Shown here one piece after another: positions 1 to 8,731 of a stretch of 64,000 nucleotides of DNA. The notes under the pieces are model-generated. The model did not search any database and was not told the DNA's origin. It saw only the letters and a list, made by a program, of their open reading frames with translations. The DNA is taken from the NCBI RefSeq assembly GCF_017874035.1, contig NZ_JAGGKV010000002.1, positions 62,001 to 126,000 of the forward strand, read 5' to 3'. Every line of letters starts with the position of its first letter. Position 1 is the stretch's first letter. Source of the stretch: Paenibacillus aceris (GTDB lineage Bacteria > Bacillota > Bacilli > Paenibacillales > NBRC-103111). A program made the translations under genes and the position numbers.

Positions 1-83
1 CTTGTTGTTGCCAAATAATTATATAGGAGGATGCCAGGAAAGCCAATCTTTTTTAGACATTGTTCAATTATTGCGAACATACT

Positions 84-136
84 AAAAAGCCCTTCAGGTC
101 CGCCTAAATTCGCATAGGCAGCCACCAAAGGGCTTT
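84..136 (-). terminator. Intrinsic terminator of ytxJ
   Basis: Inverted repeat AAGCCCTT / AAGGGCTT (86-94 with 128-136) around a loop that itself contains a short GCCT/AGGC stem. Read on the minus strand it ends in a run of five Ts (84-88), just past the ytxJ stop codon. Confidence 0.75.
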
Positions 137-155
137 CGAATCATTCGTTGCGCTA

Positions 156-497
156 TTAGTCCAGAACAGCCGTAATATGCTTGGTTGTTACAGACCAGTG
201 AGAGGTGTTCCAAATGGATTCTTTATTTTTAAAATAAAGAATTTGCGGCGATGCGTGTTTGATTGCTAGATCCTCCGCAATTTGGTTCGAAACCGGACGG
301 GATTCGATCACTTTCACTAAGTAATAATCGACATCATTGTTCGGTTTTCCTGATAAATACTCTTCGTATTCTTCAAGCGCGCTAGCGCTTACCGGACATG
401 TAGTGCTGTGCTTCAGAACGACAGTCGGTTTATCGGCGGAGCGATCGAGAACTTCCTGCCATTGTTCAACGGTTGTGAGCTCTTTCCATACTGACAT
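156..497 (-). CDS. ytxJ: Bacillithiol-system thioredoxin-like protein YtxJ
   Basis: A 113-residue thioredoxin-fold protein. The redox-site segment TTCPVSAS has a single cysteine (Cys34), the monothiol signature of the YtxJ family. The family is described as a bacillithiol-linked redox protein (bacilliredoxin-like), thought to act on protein-bacillithiol mixed disulfides in the cytoplasm. A GGGAAGGGAGA ribosome binding site lies ahead of the ATG at 497. It stands alone between its own terminator and the divergent phosphoesterase gene at 636. Family assignment is by motif and length; the precise substrate is not visible. Confidence 0.82.
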   Translation of the reverse strand: MSVWKELTTVEQWQEVLDRSADKPTVVLKHSTTCPVSASALEEYEEYLSGKPNNDVDYYLVKVIESRPVSNQIAEDLAIKHASPQILYFKNKESIWNTSHWSVTTKHITAVLD

Positions 498-635
498 CTA
501 AACATCTCCCTTCCCATTACATTAAAATTATTATAAAGTAACGAATCAGCTTATGCAACTCGCACAATTCGCAAACCTGGCTTCCCTCTTGGTATAATCA
601 ATGTAACATCCGACAGAAAGGAATGGGAAGATATT

Positions 636-1505
636 ATGCAACCACCACCCCCGATATCACGACGAAATTTTCTTAAAAAGGGCGCTGTGCTTGCTGGCTC
701 TCTTTTGGCTGCCGGAGGTCTAGTTGGCAGTTATTCCAGCTACATAGAACCAAAATGGTACGATTTCACACGAATAACCCTTTCATTTGAACGACTCCCC
801 AATAGTTTCCACGGTCTTAAACTAGTGCAGTTCAGCGACTTACATATCGGGCATCATTTTAATCTTCAGGATTTAGAGCATATCGTGACCCTGATTAATA
901 AAGAAAAACCAGATATCCTGACCTTCACGGGCGATTTATTCGATGCCCAAATTACAGAAGACCCCGCGTTAACGAGTAAACTGCTAGCGAGCCTTGAAGC
1001 GCCTTTAGGCAAATGGGCCGTACTCGGAAACCATGATAAATGGGTTGATACGAACCAAACATTGCCGATCCTCCAAGAAGGCGGCTTTCAAACGCTGCTT
1101 AACGCCTTTAACAAGATCGCCTATAAAGGACAGTCCATTCAGATTGCAGGGGTTGAAGATAAGCTTACTGGCAAGCCCGATATCACGAAAACTCTCCATG
1201 GCGCCAATGCTCAAATGTTTACGCTACTTCTCTCTCATTGTCCGGATTTCGCTAATGAGGCGGCCGCTTTCCCCATTGATTTGCAATTATCAGGGCATTC
1301 ACACGGGGGACAAGTCCGTTTGCCTGTTGTAGGCGCCCTCTTTACCCCGCTTCAAGGCAAAAATTACGTGATGGGGCTTTATGAAGTGCCCAACTCTAAA
1401 CTGCTTGTATACACGAATCGCGGCATCGGCACAACATTCCTCCCCTTCCGTTTCCTATGCAGACCCGAAATTACAGTCATCACGCTTGAAAAAAGAAAAC
1501 CCTGA
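636..1505 (+). CDS. ykuE: Tat-exported metallophosphoesterase, YkuE-like
   Basis: A 289-residue calcineurin-like metallophosphoesterase. The N-terminus carries a twin-arginine signal (SRRNFLKKG, residues 8-16) followed by a hydrophobic stretch to about residue 33, so the folded enzyme is probably exported by Tat. The metal-binding signatures are present in order: DLH at 68-70, GDLFD at 99-103, GNHD at 131-134, SH at 200-201 and GHSHGGQ at 220-226. This is the arrangement of Bacillus YkuE and the YaeI family. YkuE is a known Tat-dependent cell-wall-associated phosphoesterase; a phosphodiester or lipid-linked substrate is possible, but the substrate here is unknown. The ATG at 636 has an AAAGGAATGGGA ribosome site. 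Confidence 0.85.
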   Translation: MQPPPPISRRNFLKKGAVLAGSLLAAGGLVGSYSSYIEPKWYDFTRITLSFERLPNSFHGLKLVQFSDLHIGHHFNLQDLEHIVTLINKEKPDILTFTGDLFDAQITEDPALTSKLLASLEAPLGKWAVLGNHDKWVDTNQTLPILQEGGFQTLLNAFNKIAYKGQSIQIAGVEDKLTGKPDITKTLHGANAQMFTLLLSHCPDFANEAAAFPIDLQLSGHSHGGQVRLPVVGALFTPLQGKNYVMGLYEVPNSKLLVYTNRGIGTTFLPFRFLCRPEITVITLEKRKP

Positions 1506-1530
1506 GCGCTTGCGCAGCGCCACAGGGTTC
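1490..1530 (-). terminator. Terminator of the PucR-family gene
   Basis: AACCCTG (1498-1504) pairs with CAGGGTT (1523-1529), with an inner GCGC stem. On the minus strand it is followed by TTTTCTTTTTT, so it serves the pucR-type gene; it overlaps the 3' end of the convergent phosphoesterase gene. Confidence 0.7.
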
Positions 1531-1535
1531 ACGCA

Positions 1536-3134
1536 TTATTGTCTGACATGCAAAAACTGACGGAATAAGAAAACGGCTTTCAACTTCAACAAATCATTAA
1601 CTTTTTTGAAATCCACTTGCAAAAGATCGCTGATCTTTTCTAAACGGTAAGTCACTGTATTTCTATGAATAAATAATTGCTTCGCCGCCTCGCTGACTTG
1701 ACCGTCGTTGCGGATAAACACTTCTAAAGTTCGAATCATTTCTTGCGAGTATTCGGCATCCTTTTCCAAGAGCGGACGCAATACTTTGGCGCAATAATCT
1801 TCCATCATATTCACAGACATATGCTGGAAAAGATGCGCGAACTCTATCGTTTCGTAGTGGACCACACGATCAGGTAACTCTAGCTTGTGCGCCATTCGCT
1901 GTGTCTCCACACATTCCATGTAGGCTTCTCTCAAAGCTGTTGGCCTTACCTTCATTGCGCTGGTATAGAAGGCGATCTCCCCAGCCTCCTCTCTGCATGC
2001 GGAATCCCCTGCATATTTGATCAATAGCTGGGACAGCTCTTCTTCAGGGAAATGATCTGCTTGATTCGCAGAGTAAATAGAGAACATCATATCCTTGAGT
2101 ATGAAGTGGTTTGCACGCAAAAGCGTAGATTTAGGATGAAGCTCCATATACTGTTTGAGACGCTTAATCATCCCTTGACGTTGTTCATCCGTTTGGCTTT
2201 CAGGCTTGCTTTTACTAATCACGCATTGGTAAGCGCCCGTAAAGAGTGTTAAGCTTCTGCCTTCCGCCTGCTCCAAGAGTTCCTCGAGCGACGTCCCCTT
2301 TTCCAGATACCTCAGCAGCGTGTTTTGCATCTCCCGTTCGGCCGAAGCCTCCACATGCGACCGGAAGGTATAGCTCATATGAAAGGTTAGGATGTCCGCA
2401 GCTTGTTGGAACAACCCTTCTTCGACATTGGCAAGAAGAACCGCATCGGGCATAATGAGCAAATGTCCCAGGAGTTCATCGTCCTGTTGGAAGAGTCCTA
2501 CCCGGTATGCGCGATCCTTATTTGCATATACCCAGCCAGACTTTCTCTTGGGCCAATTCGGTGCCAATTGCTCTTGCGTCCAAGCACTAGTATTATATAA
2601 AATTTGCCCTCTGGCAGAAACCACAGCCATCGGATAACCAAGGATATTGCTTAGCAATTGGAACATAGAAGCCATATTGTCTTGTTTCAAACCGAACTGC
2701 ATAAGCTTTGTCTGCTTTTCCAGTACGGATTGCAGCAGCTTCGTGTTGCGGCGGTATTCGGCATTGAATAAAGCGTTCATCTGATCGGAGAATGTAAATT
2801 GGAACGGCATCTCAATAATCGGAAAATGCAGCCGATCCGCTTCCTCTACAACAACCTGTGGAAGTTCCGTCCAAAAGCGTCCCAACTTGATACCTAACCC
2901 GGCAGCGCCACGATCATTTAATTTGCGCAATAAATTGACCGTCTCCTGCGGGCTATCCTTCATGGCGAAAGCGGTGGTGAAGAGCATCTCGCCGGATTTC
3001 GTCCAATCCGCAATATCTGGCGCGTCCATAACATTGACAGATTTAACGATGCGGGATTCCCCTTGCTTGCCAGCTACAAGCTTCGCTTCCGTTAATGGAT
3101 AAATGGATAATGCTTCACGAATGGTAAGATGCAT
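1536..3134 (-). CDS. PucR-family transcriptional regulator
   Basis: A 532-residue activator/regulator of the PucR (purine catabolism) family. The N-terminal ~120 residues are a PucR domain (TIREALSIYPLTEAKLVAG and SGEMLFTTAF). The C-terminal ~60 residues (about 470-532) are the family helix-turn-helix with AAKQLFIHRNTVTYRLEKI. The reading frame opens further upstream at 3185, but the ATG at 3134 has a strong AAGGGGGGAA site at correct spacing and begins directly with the domain, so it is preferred. A TTGACT-N17-TATAAT promoter and two matching dyads lie upstream. Members of this family control purine, amino-acid or other catabolic genes; the ligand is unknown. The neighbouring fad operon is a plausible but unproven target. 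Confidence 0.85.
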   Translation of the reverse strand: MHLTIREALSIYPLTEAKLVAGKQGESRIVKSVNVMDAPDIADWTKSGEMLFTTAFAMKDSPQETVNLLRKLNDRGAAGLGIKLGRFWTELPQVVVEEADRLHFPIIEMPFQFTFSDQMNALFNAEYRRNTKLLQSVLEKQTKLMQFGLKQDNMASMFQLLSNILGYPMAVVSARGQILYNTSAWTQEQLAPNWPKRKSGWVYANKDRAYRVGLFQQDDELLGHLLIMPDAVLLANVEEGLFQQAADILTFHMSYTFRSHVEASAEREMQNTLLRYLEKGTSLEELLEQAEGRSLTLFTGAYQCVISKSKPESQTDEQRQGMIKRLKQYMELHPKSTLLRANHFILKDMMFSIYSANQADHFPEEELSQLLIKYAGDSACREEAGEIAFYTSAMKVRPTALREAYMECVETQRMAHKLELPDRVVHYETIEFAHLFQHMSVNMMEDYCAKVLRPLLEKDAEYSQEMIRTLEVFIRNDGQVSEAAKQLFIHRNTVTYRLEKISDLLQVDFKKVNDLLKLKAVFLFRQFLHVRQ

Positions 3135-3164
3135 CGTGCTTCCCCCCTTATGCCTTTTTACAAA

Positions 3165-3193
3165 ATTATAGGATGACATCACCAAACAGTCAA
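3165..3193 (-). promoter_or_regulatory. SigA-type promoter of the PucR-family gene
   Basis: On the minus strand TTGACT (3188-3193), 17 bases, TATAAT (3165-3170). A start about 25 bases upstream of the ATG at 3134 leaves room for the ribosome binding site. Confidence 0.8.
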
Positions 3194-3201
3194 TGGATTT
3201 A

Positions 3202-3280
3202 TGTTAAGTTATATAACATCGGTTAAATAATTATGAACATTTTATGTCGAAATCGATATTTTGTGTTAGATTTTATAACA
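3202..3280. promoter_or_regulatory. Pair of TGTTA-N7-TAACA dyads
   Basis: Two 17-base inverted repeats, TGTTA-N7-TAACA, at 3202-3218 and 3264-3280, directly upstream of the -35 of the PucR-family promoter. Their centres are 62 bases apart, close to six helical turns, which suits a dimer pair bound to one DNA face. Autoregulation by the PucR-family protein is an inference. Confidence 0.5.
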
Positions 3281-3286
3281 CCACCA

Positions 3287-3316
3287 TGAAAAAGAGACAT
3301 GCTCGCACATGTCCCC
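3287..3316 (-). terminator. Terminator of the fad/thioesterase operon
   Basis: GACATG (3296-3301) pairs with CATGTC (3308-3313); on the minus strand it is followed by TCTTTTTC. It ends the operon whose last gene is the hotdog thioesterase. Confidence 0.72.
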
Positions 3317-3329
3317 CAACATATACAAC

Positions 3330-3746
3330 CTATATAACGCGGAAAGTTCCAGTCCCCATCGTCCCTAAATTTCCATCACGGTCCATCACTCTTCCTTGTG
3401 CCGTAATCATTTTACGGGACTGATGAATAAGCTCAGCCGTAACGGTCAATCTCCCCTCATAGAGCGGAGCGACAAAATGAACGTTCAAATTCGTTGTCAC
3501 AACCTTATCCTCCGGTCTCGCTGTCATAATAACAATGCCCATGGCATTGTCGAGCAAAGAGGAAAGAACACCGCCGTGAACAATCCCGATCGGGTTTAAA
3601 TGATGGGACTTTGCCTCCAAGGCAATTGTAACTATCCCATCTTTCATCGCTACGAATTCACAGCCAAGAAATCCCCAAAACGTAGGCTCGGCTGCAGCCG
3701 CCAACTGCTGCAACCTCCTATTCACACGCTCGTGAGTATCATTCAT
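3330..3746 (-). CDS. PaaI-family hotdog thioesterase
   Basis: A 138-residue single hotdog-fold protein with the family segment HLNPIGIVHGGVLSSLLDN, in which the HGG motif and nearby Asp belong to the active site of PaaI-type acyl-CoA thioesterases. It probably hydrolyses acyl-CoA or aryl-CoA esters, relieving CoA trapping. It is the last gene of the beta-oxidation cluster, 63 bases downstream of lcfA, which fits this role. The ATG at 3746 is chosen because GGAGGGGG lies 8 bases ahead; a GTG at 3761 has its SD too close. Substrate chain length cannot be read from sequence. Confidence 0.83.
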   Translation of the reverse strand: MNDTHERVNRRLQQLAAAAEPTFWGFLGCEFVAMKDGIVTIALEAKSHHLNPIGIVHGGVLSSLLDNAMGIVIMTARPEDKVVTTNLNVHFVAPLYEGRLTVTAELIHQSRKMITAQGRVMDRDGNLGTMGTGTFRVI

Positions 3747-3809
3747 AGGATCCCCCTCCACTCTCCTTGTAAAGGGCTAACCCTTATGAGAACGAACAAG
3801 AAGAGACAG

Positions 3810-5480
3810 TTAAGTTTTTTTCTCTTCTTCCAGTAATTGCCTGCGCAGCACTTTTCCAATCATTGTTTTCGGCAAAGATTGACGGAATTCCACTTTACGG
3901 GGCACTTTAAATGCAGCTAAACGCTCTCGGCACCAGAGCTCAAGCTCCTTTTCCGTTAACGTCATTCCCGGTTTCAGCACGACAAATGCTTTCACGGTCT
4001 CCCCCCGGTATTCATCAGGAACACCGGCAACGGTCGCCTCCAATATGGCAGGATGCTCAAAGAGCACCTCCTCGATTTCACGAGGATAAATATTGAAGCC
4101 ACCGGCAATAATTAAATCCTTCTTACGGTCAACAATGGAAAAGAAACCTTCCTCATCCATGCGCCCCATATCCCCCGTATAGAGCCAACCTTCCCTTATG
4201 GTCATGGCGGTTTCATGTTCACGCTGCCAATACCCTTTCATCACCTGCGGACCTTTGATCAACAATTCACCAATTTCACCGATCGGCAATTCTTCGCCCG
4301 AATTCACGTCGACAACTTTGGCTGACGTATCCGGTAAAGGGATTCCGATCGATCCAATCTTCCGATAGCCCCAAATGGGGTTGGCATGAGTAACCGGGGA
4401 AGTTTCCGTTAACCCGTAGCCTTCAATTAATTTACCGCCAGTTAACTCTTCAAATCGCTCCTGAACTTCTAACGGCAATGGAGCTGAACCGCTTACACAA
4501 ACATTAATGGAAGAAATATCAACTTCTTTTACACGTTTATGATTAATAATAGCAATATACATTGTCGGCGCGCCGGGGAAAATCGTAGGCTTCATCTTGT
4601 TAATCGTATCCAGAATCGTATCAATATCGAACTTCGGTATCAGGATTAACATCCCCGCCTGGAGCATGGCTTGATTCAGCAATACGGTCAAACCGAACAC
4701 ATGAAAACAAGGAATCGCCCCAAGGAATCGCTCGCCACCCTTTTCAATCCGATAGCACCAATTTGACGTCTGGTACGTGTTGGCGATCAGATTGGTATGA
4801 GTCAGCATGACCCCTTTCGAAATCCCTGTAGTCCCCCCAGTGTATTGCAGCAAAGCAATATCCGTATCTGCATCTACTTCTACGCAAACGGGTATCCTGG
4901 AGGTTTCCCGCAGCAATTTTTTAAATGCGTAAACACCCTCCCCATAGGCAACATCCAGCTTTGCTCCGTCTTTTTTCATTTTAATCGGATATAAGACATT
5001 TTTCGGAAAAGGCAAATAATCCTTGATCGACGTCACAATAATATGTCGAATCAGCGTCCTCGTTTTCGCCTTTTGCACACGGTCAAACAATAAATCCAAC
5101 GTAACAATGACCTCTGCCCCAGAATCGGAGAGCTGGTGGACCAGCTCTCTCTCCATATAGAGCGGATTCGTCATGACGACGATCCCGCCAATCATGAGCG
5201 TACCGAAGTAGGCGATAATGGCGGATGGACAATTGGGCAGCATGATCGATACGCGATCCCCCTGGCACACACCTAGTTCCTTTAGAACATTTGCAAAACG
5301 ATAAGACGCATCAAGTACCTCTCGGTAGCACAGCGTTTTACCCATGAAGTACAAAGCAGGTCGGTCCGGATACCGCTGTGCGGAATCTACCAACAATCGT
5401 GCAAGATTGTGCTTAGGGTACTCGTACGTCGGCGCCACTTCCTCCGGATAATGTCGCAGCCAAGGCTTTGTCTCACTCAT
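3810..5480 (-). CDS. lcfA: Long-chain fatty-acid CoA ligase
   Basis: A 556-residue AMP-forming acyl-CoA synthetase (ANL superfamily). It activates fatty acids with ATP and CoA for beta-oxidation. Visible motifs: P-loop-like YTGGTTGISKGVMLTH (A3), GYGLTETSP (A5), GWLYTGDMG (A7), DRKKDLIIAGGFNIYP (A8) and the catalytic lysine region KTMIGKVLRR near the C-terminus (A10). Length and order match Bacillus LcfA/FadD. It lies 36 bases after fadE and before the thioesterase, in the same direction as the fad operon. In B. subtilis lcfA belongs to the FadR regulon. Confidence 0.9.
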   Translation of the reverse strand: MSETKPWLRHYPEEVAPTYEYPKHNLARLLVDSAQRYPDRPALYFMGKTLCYREVLDASYRFANVLKELGVCQGDRVSIMLPNCPSAIIAYFGTLMIGGIVVMTNPLYMERELVHQLSDSGAEVIVTLDLLFDRVQKAKTRTLIRHIIVTSIKDYLPFPKNVLYPIKMKKDGAKLDVAYGEGVYAFKKLLRETSRIPVCVEVDADTDIALLQYTGGTTGISKGVMLTHTNLIANTYQTSNWCYRIEKGGERFLGAIPCFHVFGLTVLLNQAMLQAGMLILIPKFDIDTILDTINKMKPTIFPGAPTMYIAIINHKRVKEVDISSINVCVSGSAPLPLEVQERFEELTGGKLIEGYGLTETSPVTHANPIWGYRKIGSIGIPLPDTSAKVVDVNSGEELPIGEIGELLIKGPQVMKGYWQREHETAMTIREGWLYTGDMGRMDEEGFFSIVDRKKDLIIAGGFNIYPREIEEVLFEHPAILEATVAGVPDEYRGETVKAFVVLKPGMTLTEKELELWCRERLAAFKVPRKVEFRQSLPKTMIGKVLRRQLLEEEKKT

Positions 5481-5516
5481 ACAAAACCATCCCCTTCAGG
5501 TTCTTCACACCGATGT

Positions 5517-7289
5517 CTATACGATGAATTTCTCACCCTGAATAACACGTGCGGCGATGTTACGCTTCAGCTGGGTCGTATTTACGGCGCTGCGTCTTGT
5601 CAGCTTTTTCAAAATCGATAATTGCGTCCGAAGAACATCTCCTTCTTCCATCGTACTGAGCGCTTCCTTCGCGTATGCCTCAATTTTGTCAAAAGCTTGA
5701 TGTACGAATACCGTTGTCATTTGAATCGCATTTTTCGATTTGTCTTCCCCGGTTTTAGCGATCAGCTTTTGCGTACGAAGAAGTCCGCTTTCCCCTGCAA
5801 AAATCTGAATCATGATGTCGGCCAAATTGCTTAATACTTCCTGATTTTTTTCTAAAGCCATGCCGTACTTCTGCACAGCAAGCCCTCCGACCATAAGAAA
5901 AATCTTTTTCGCCATCGAAATGAGATGCGTCTCTTCCGCCAGCGTGCCTTCAAATGTTTGACCCGGGACGATCGACAACAGCTCGCCTTGCAGCGCTTGC
6001 GCCTTTTGCAGCAAAGGCAGTTCGCCCTTCATCGCTTTCTTGACTAACGTACCCGGGATGAGCAGCCGGTTGATTTCATTCGTCCCTTCGAAAATACGGT
6101 TGATCCGTGAATCACGATAAATACGCTCAACTTTATATTCTTGAATAAAGCCGTAGCCGCCATGAATTTGCAAGCCTTCATCCGCTACAAAATCCAAAAC
6201 TTCCGATGCAAACACTTTGTTGATCGAGCATTCCAGCGCATACTCAGAAATCCCTTTCGCCGAATGTTTGCCGGCATCCAGACTTGTATGATCAATGTCT
6301 TTGAGAATGTCATCGAATAGGCCGGTTGTTCGATAAACCATGCTCTCTAACATGTATGTTTGGATATTCATTTCAGCCAGCTTCTTACCAATTAGCGGAA
6401 ACTTCGAGATTGGCGTATTGAACTGTTGGCGGGTATTCGCATATTTGGATGCTAATTCAATCGTTTCCTTGGATGCGCCAAGACAGCCAGTAGCCAGCTT
6501 GTAACGACCGATGTTCAAAATATTAAATGCAATCAGGTGCCCTTTCCCAATTTCGCCAAGCAAATTCTCCACCGGTACCTTGACATCTTCGAAAAAGAGC
6601 GGACGCGTTGAGGAGCCTTTAATCCCCATCTTCTTCTCTTCCGGTCCTAACGTAAAGCCCGGGTCGCCTTTTTCCACAATAAACGCCGTGAAATCCGTTC
6701 CGTTGATTTTGGCGTAGACGATGAAAATATCGGCAAATCCGGCATTCGTAATATACAATTTGGAACCATTGAGCAGGTAATATTTCCCATTACTAGAGAG
6801 CCGCGCCGTCGTCTTTGCACCCAAAGCATCTGAACCTGATGTTGGCTCGGTCAAACAATAAGCCGCGATTTTTGCGCCTGTAGCGAGATCGGGCAAATAC
6901 TTTTTCTTCTGCTCCGGTGTCCCGAAAAACACAATCGGCAGCGTGCCAATCCCGACATGCGCGCCAATCGAAAGAGCAAATGCAGACGCACGCGCCAGAT
7001 TTTCACTAATGACCGTGGAACTCACCTTATCAAGCCCAAGACCGCCATAAATTTCCGGCACATCAGCACCAAGCAAACCAAGCTCCCCAGCGCTTCTCAT
7101 CAGCTTAACCGTCAAATCATAATCGAGCTTCTCCAGATGCTCATCATTCGGCAGCACTTCGCCCGCTACGAATTCGCGCGTTGTCTCAGCAATCATGCGA
7201 TGTTCCTCTGTAAAATCTTCCGGGGTCACGATATGGTTATAATCGATATCTGAAATGACAAAGCTGCCGCCTACGATTTTATCTGACAT
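5517..7289 (-). CDS. fadE: Acyl-CoA dehydrogenase FadE
   Basis: A 590-residue flavoprotein that introduces the alpha-beta double bond in acyl-CoA and passes electrons to ETF. It has the family segments AYCLTEPTSGSDA, IKGSSTRPLFFEDVKVP and, near residue 390, IHGGYGFIQEY followed by RINRIFEGTNEINR, which includes the catalytic glutamate (EGTNE). The length of about 590, longer than the 380-residue short/medium types because of a C-terminal extension, matches Bacillus FadE (YusJ). It lies downstream of fadA, but a 198-base spacer with two strong hairpins separates them. SD GGAGAG precedes the ATG at 7289. Confidence 0.9.
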   Translation of the reverse strand: MSDKIVGGSFVISDIDYNHIVTPEDFTEEHRMIAETTREFVAGEVLPNDEHLEKLDYDLTVKLMRSAGELGLLGADVPEIYGGLGLDKVSSTVISENLARASAFALSIGAHVGIGTLPIVFFGTPEQKKKYLPDLATGAKIAAYCLTEPTSGSDALGAKTTARLSSNGKYYLLNGSKLYITNAGFADIFIVYAKINGTDFTAFIVEKGDPGFTLGPEEKKMGIKGSSTRPLFFEDVKVPVENLLGEIGKGHLIAFNILNIGRYKLATGCLGASKETIELASKYANTRQQFNTPISKFPLIGKKLAEMNIQTYMLESMVYRTTGLFDDILKDIDHTSLDAGKHSAKGISEYALECSINKVFASEVLDFVADEGLQIHGGYGFIQEYKVERIYRDSRINRIFEGTNEINRLLIPGTLVKKAMKGELPLLQKAQALQGELLSIVPGQTFEGTLAEETHLISMAKKIFLMVGGLAVQKYGMALEKNQEVLSNLADIMIQIFAGESGLLRTQKLIAKTGEDKSKNAIQMTTVFVHQAFDKIEAYAKEALSTMEEGDVLRTQLSILKKLTRRSAVNTTQLKRNIAARVIQGEKFIV

Positions 7290-7364
7290 GGTTCATCTCT
7301 CCTCAGAATGAATTGGACAAGGGTTAATAAATGGATGCAGGAATGGATGGAATTACTCCCGTTA

Positions 7365-7386
7365 TTTCAGCGGATATCCGCTGAAA
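7365..7386. promoter_or_regulatory. Perfect 22-base palindrome ahead of fadE
   Basis: TTTCAGCGGAT followed immediately by its exact inverse complement. There is no U tract at either side, so it is either a DNA operator or an mRNA hairpin in the fadA-fadE spacer. No known operator is recognised. Confidence 0.5.
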
Positions 7387-7401
7387 ATCTTATTTAAATG
7401 G

Positions 7402-7465
7402 AAAAACTCCCGCTAGATCAAATCGATCTGATCGTTTTAAGCGAATGGACAGCCAATAGCGGGAG
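7402..7465 (-). terminator. Terminator-like hairpin between fadA and fadE
   Basis: On the minus strand CTCCCGCTA (7457-7465) pairs with TAGCGGGAG (7407-7415), followed by TTTTT. The loop contains a second GATCA/TGATC stem. It lies just after the fadA stop codon, so it may stop or attenuate transcription before fadE-lcfA. Confidence 0.65.
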
Positions 7466-7487
7466 GGTTTCCCGTTAGACGCTCATT

Positions 7488-8669
7488 TCAAGCGTACACT
7501 TGGAAGACGCCTGCAGCGCCCATCCCGCCCCCGATGCACATCGAGACTACGCCATAGCCGCCACCTCTGCGCTGCAGCTCATGGATTAAGGAAGTCGTCA
7601 GCTTCGCGCCGGTACAACCTAGCGGATGCCCTAGTGCAATCGCGCCGCCGTTCACATTCACCAACTCTTCATTCAAACCCAGCTCGCGAATAATATGCAC
7701 GCACTGCGAAGCAAACGCTTCGTTGATTTCAAACAGATCCACCTGATCCTGAGTGATGCCCGCCATCTGCAAAGCCTTCGGAATCGCCTTCACCGGGCCG
7801 ACACCCATGATCTCCGGCTCCACCCCGGAAAGCGCGAACGACTTGAACGTCGCCAGCGGCTTCAGCCCGAGCGCCTCCGCGCGCTCGCGGCTCATCAGCA
7901 CGGCTGCCGCTGCGCCGTCCGACGTCTGTGACGCGTTGCCCGCCGTCACCGTACCGTTCAAGCTGAACGCAGGCTTCAGCTTGGCAAGCCCTTCCACGGA
8001 TGTATCGGGGCGAACGCCCTCATCCGCTGCAAACACAAACGAACGCTCAAACGCTTTGCCGCGTTCGTCAATACCCTTCACGCTCGTAGCCACCGGCACG
8101 ATCTCATCCACGAACTTGCCGGCGGCAATCGCCGCCGCCGCCCGCTTATGGCTCCGCGTTGCGAAGCCATCCTGCGCTTCGCGGGAGATGCCGAAGCGCT
8201 GCGCCACAGCTTCGGCAGTATGCCCCATGCCCATGTACACCTCGGGCATGGTCTCGACCAGCCCCGGATGCGGCGAGAGCTTGAAGCCCGTCATCGGGAC
8301 GTGGCTCATGCTCTCTACGCCTCCGGCGATGATCACCTCCGCGTGGCCCAGCATTATGCGCTCCGCCGCATAAGCGATGGCCTGCAGCCCGGAGGAGCAG
8401 AAGCGATTGACCGTGATGGCCGGCACGGTCACCGGAAAGCCCGCATAGAGCGCCATCGTGCGGGCGAAGTTGAGCCCTTGCTCGCCCTCCGGCATCGCAC
8501 AGCCGATGATGATGTCGTCGACATCACCTTTATCGAGGCCGGGAGCCCGCCGCACGGCTTCCTCCAACACCGCTTTGCCGAGATCCTCGGCTCTTGTTTG
8601 AGCGAAACTGCCTTTCTTTGCGCGACCGACGGCGGTACGCGTTATCGATACAATGACTGCTTCCTTCAT
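7488..8669 (-). CDS. fadA: Acetyl-CoA acyltransferase (3-ketoacyl-CoA thiolase)
   Basis: A 393-residue thiolase that cleaves 3-ketoacyl-CoA with CoA in the last step of beta-oxidation. The nucleophile is Cys91 in NRFCSSGLQ; the second half carries [16 protein letters not shown] (His) and [10 protein letters not shown] (second Cys). Length is typical for the family. It lies 62 bases downstream of fadN in the order fadN-fadA-fadE known from B. subtilis. Roughly 7.8-8.55 kb of the gene is clearly richer in G+C than its surroundings. SD GAGGTGAG precedes ATG 8669. Confidence 0.92.
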   Translation of the reverse strand: MKEAVIVSITRTAVGRAKKGSFAQTRAEDLGKAVLEEAVRRAPGLDKGDVDDIIIGCAMPEGEQGLNFARTMALYAGFPVTVPAITVNRFCSSGLQAIAYAAERIMLGHAEVIIAGGVESMSHVPMTGFKLSPHPGLVETMPEVYMGMGHTAEAVAQRFGISREAQDGFATRSHKRAAAAIAAGKFVDEIVPVATSVKGIDERGKAFERSFVFAADEGVRPDTSVEGLAKLKPAFSLNGTVTAGNASQTSDGAAAAVLMSRERAEALGLKPLATFKSFALSGVEPEIMGVGPVKAIPKALQMAGITQDQVDLFEINEAFASQCVHIIRELGLNEELVNVNGGAIALGHPLGCTGAKLTTSLIHELQRRGGGYGVVSMCIGGGMGAAGVFQVYA

Positions 8670-8731
8670 CGTTTCTCACCTCAATCAGAGTAGTAAGGGC
8701 ACTTCCACTTATTTGTGTTCGCAATCACCGC

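Noticed and set aside
7753..8693. Plus-strand open frames of 181-206 codons
   Set aside because: They are antisense to fadA in its GC-rich part, with no recognisable protein motif; codon bias explains them.
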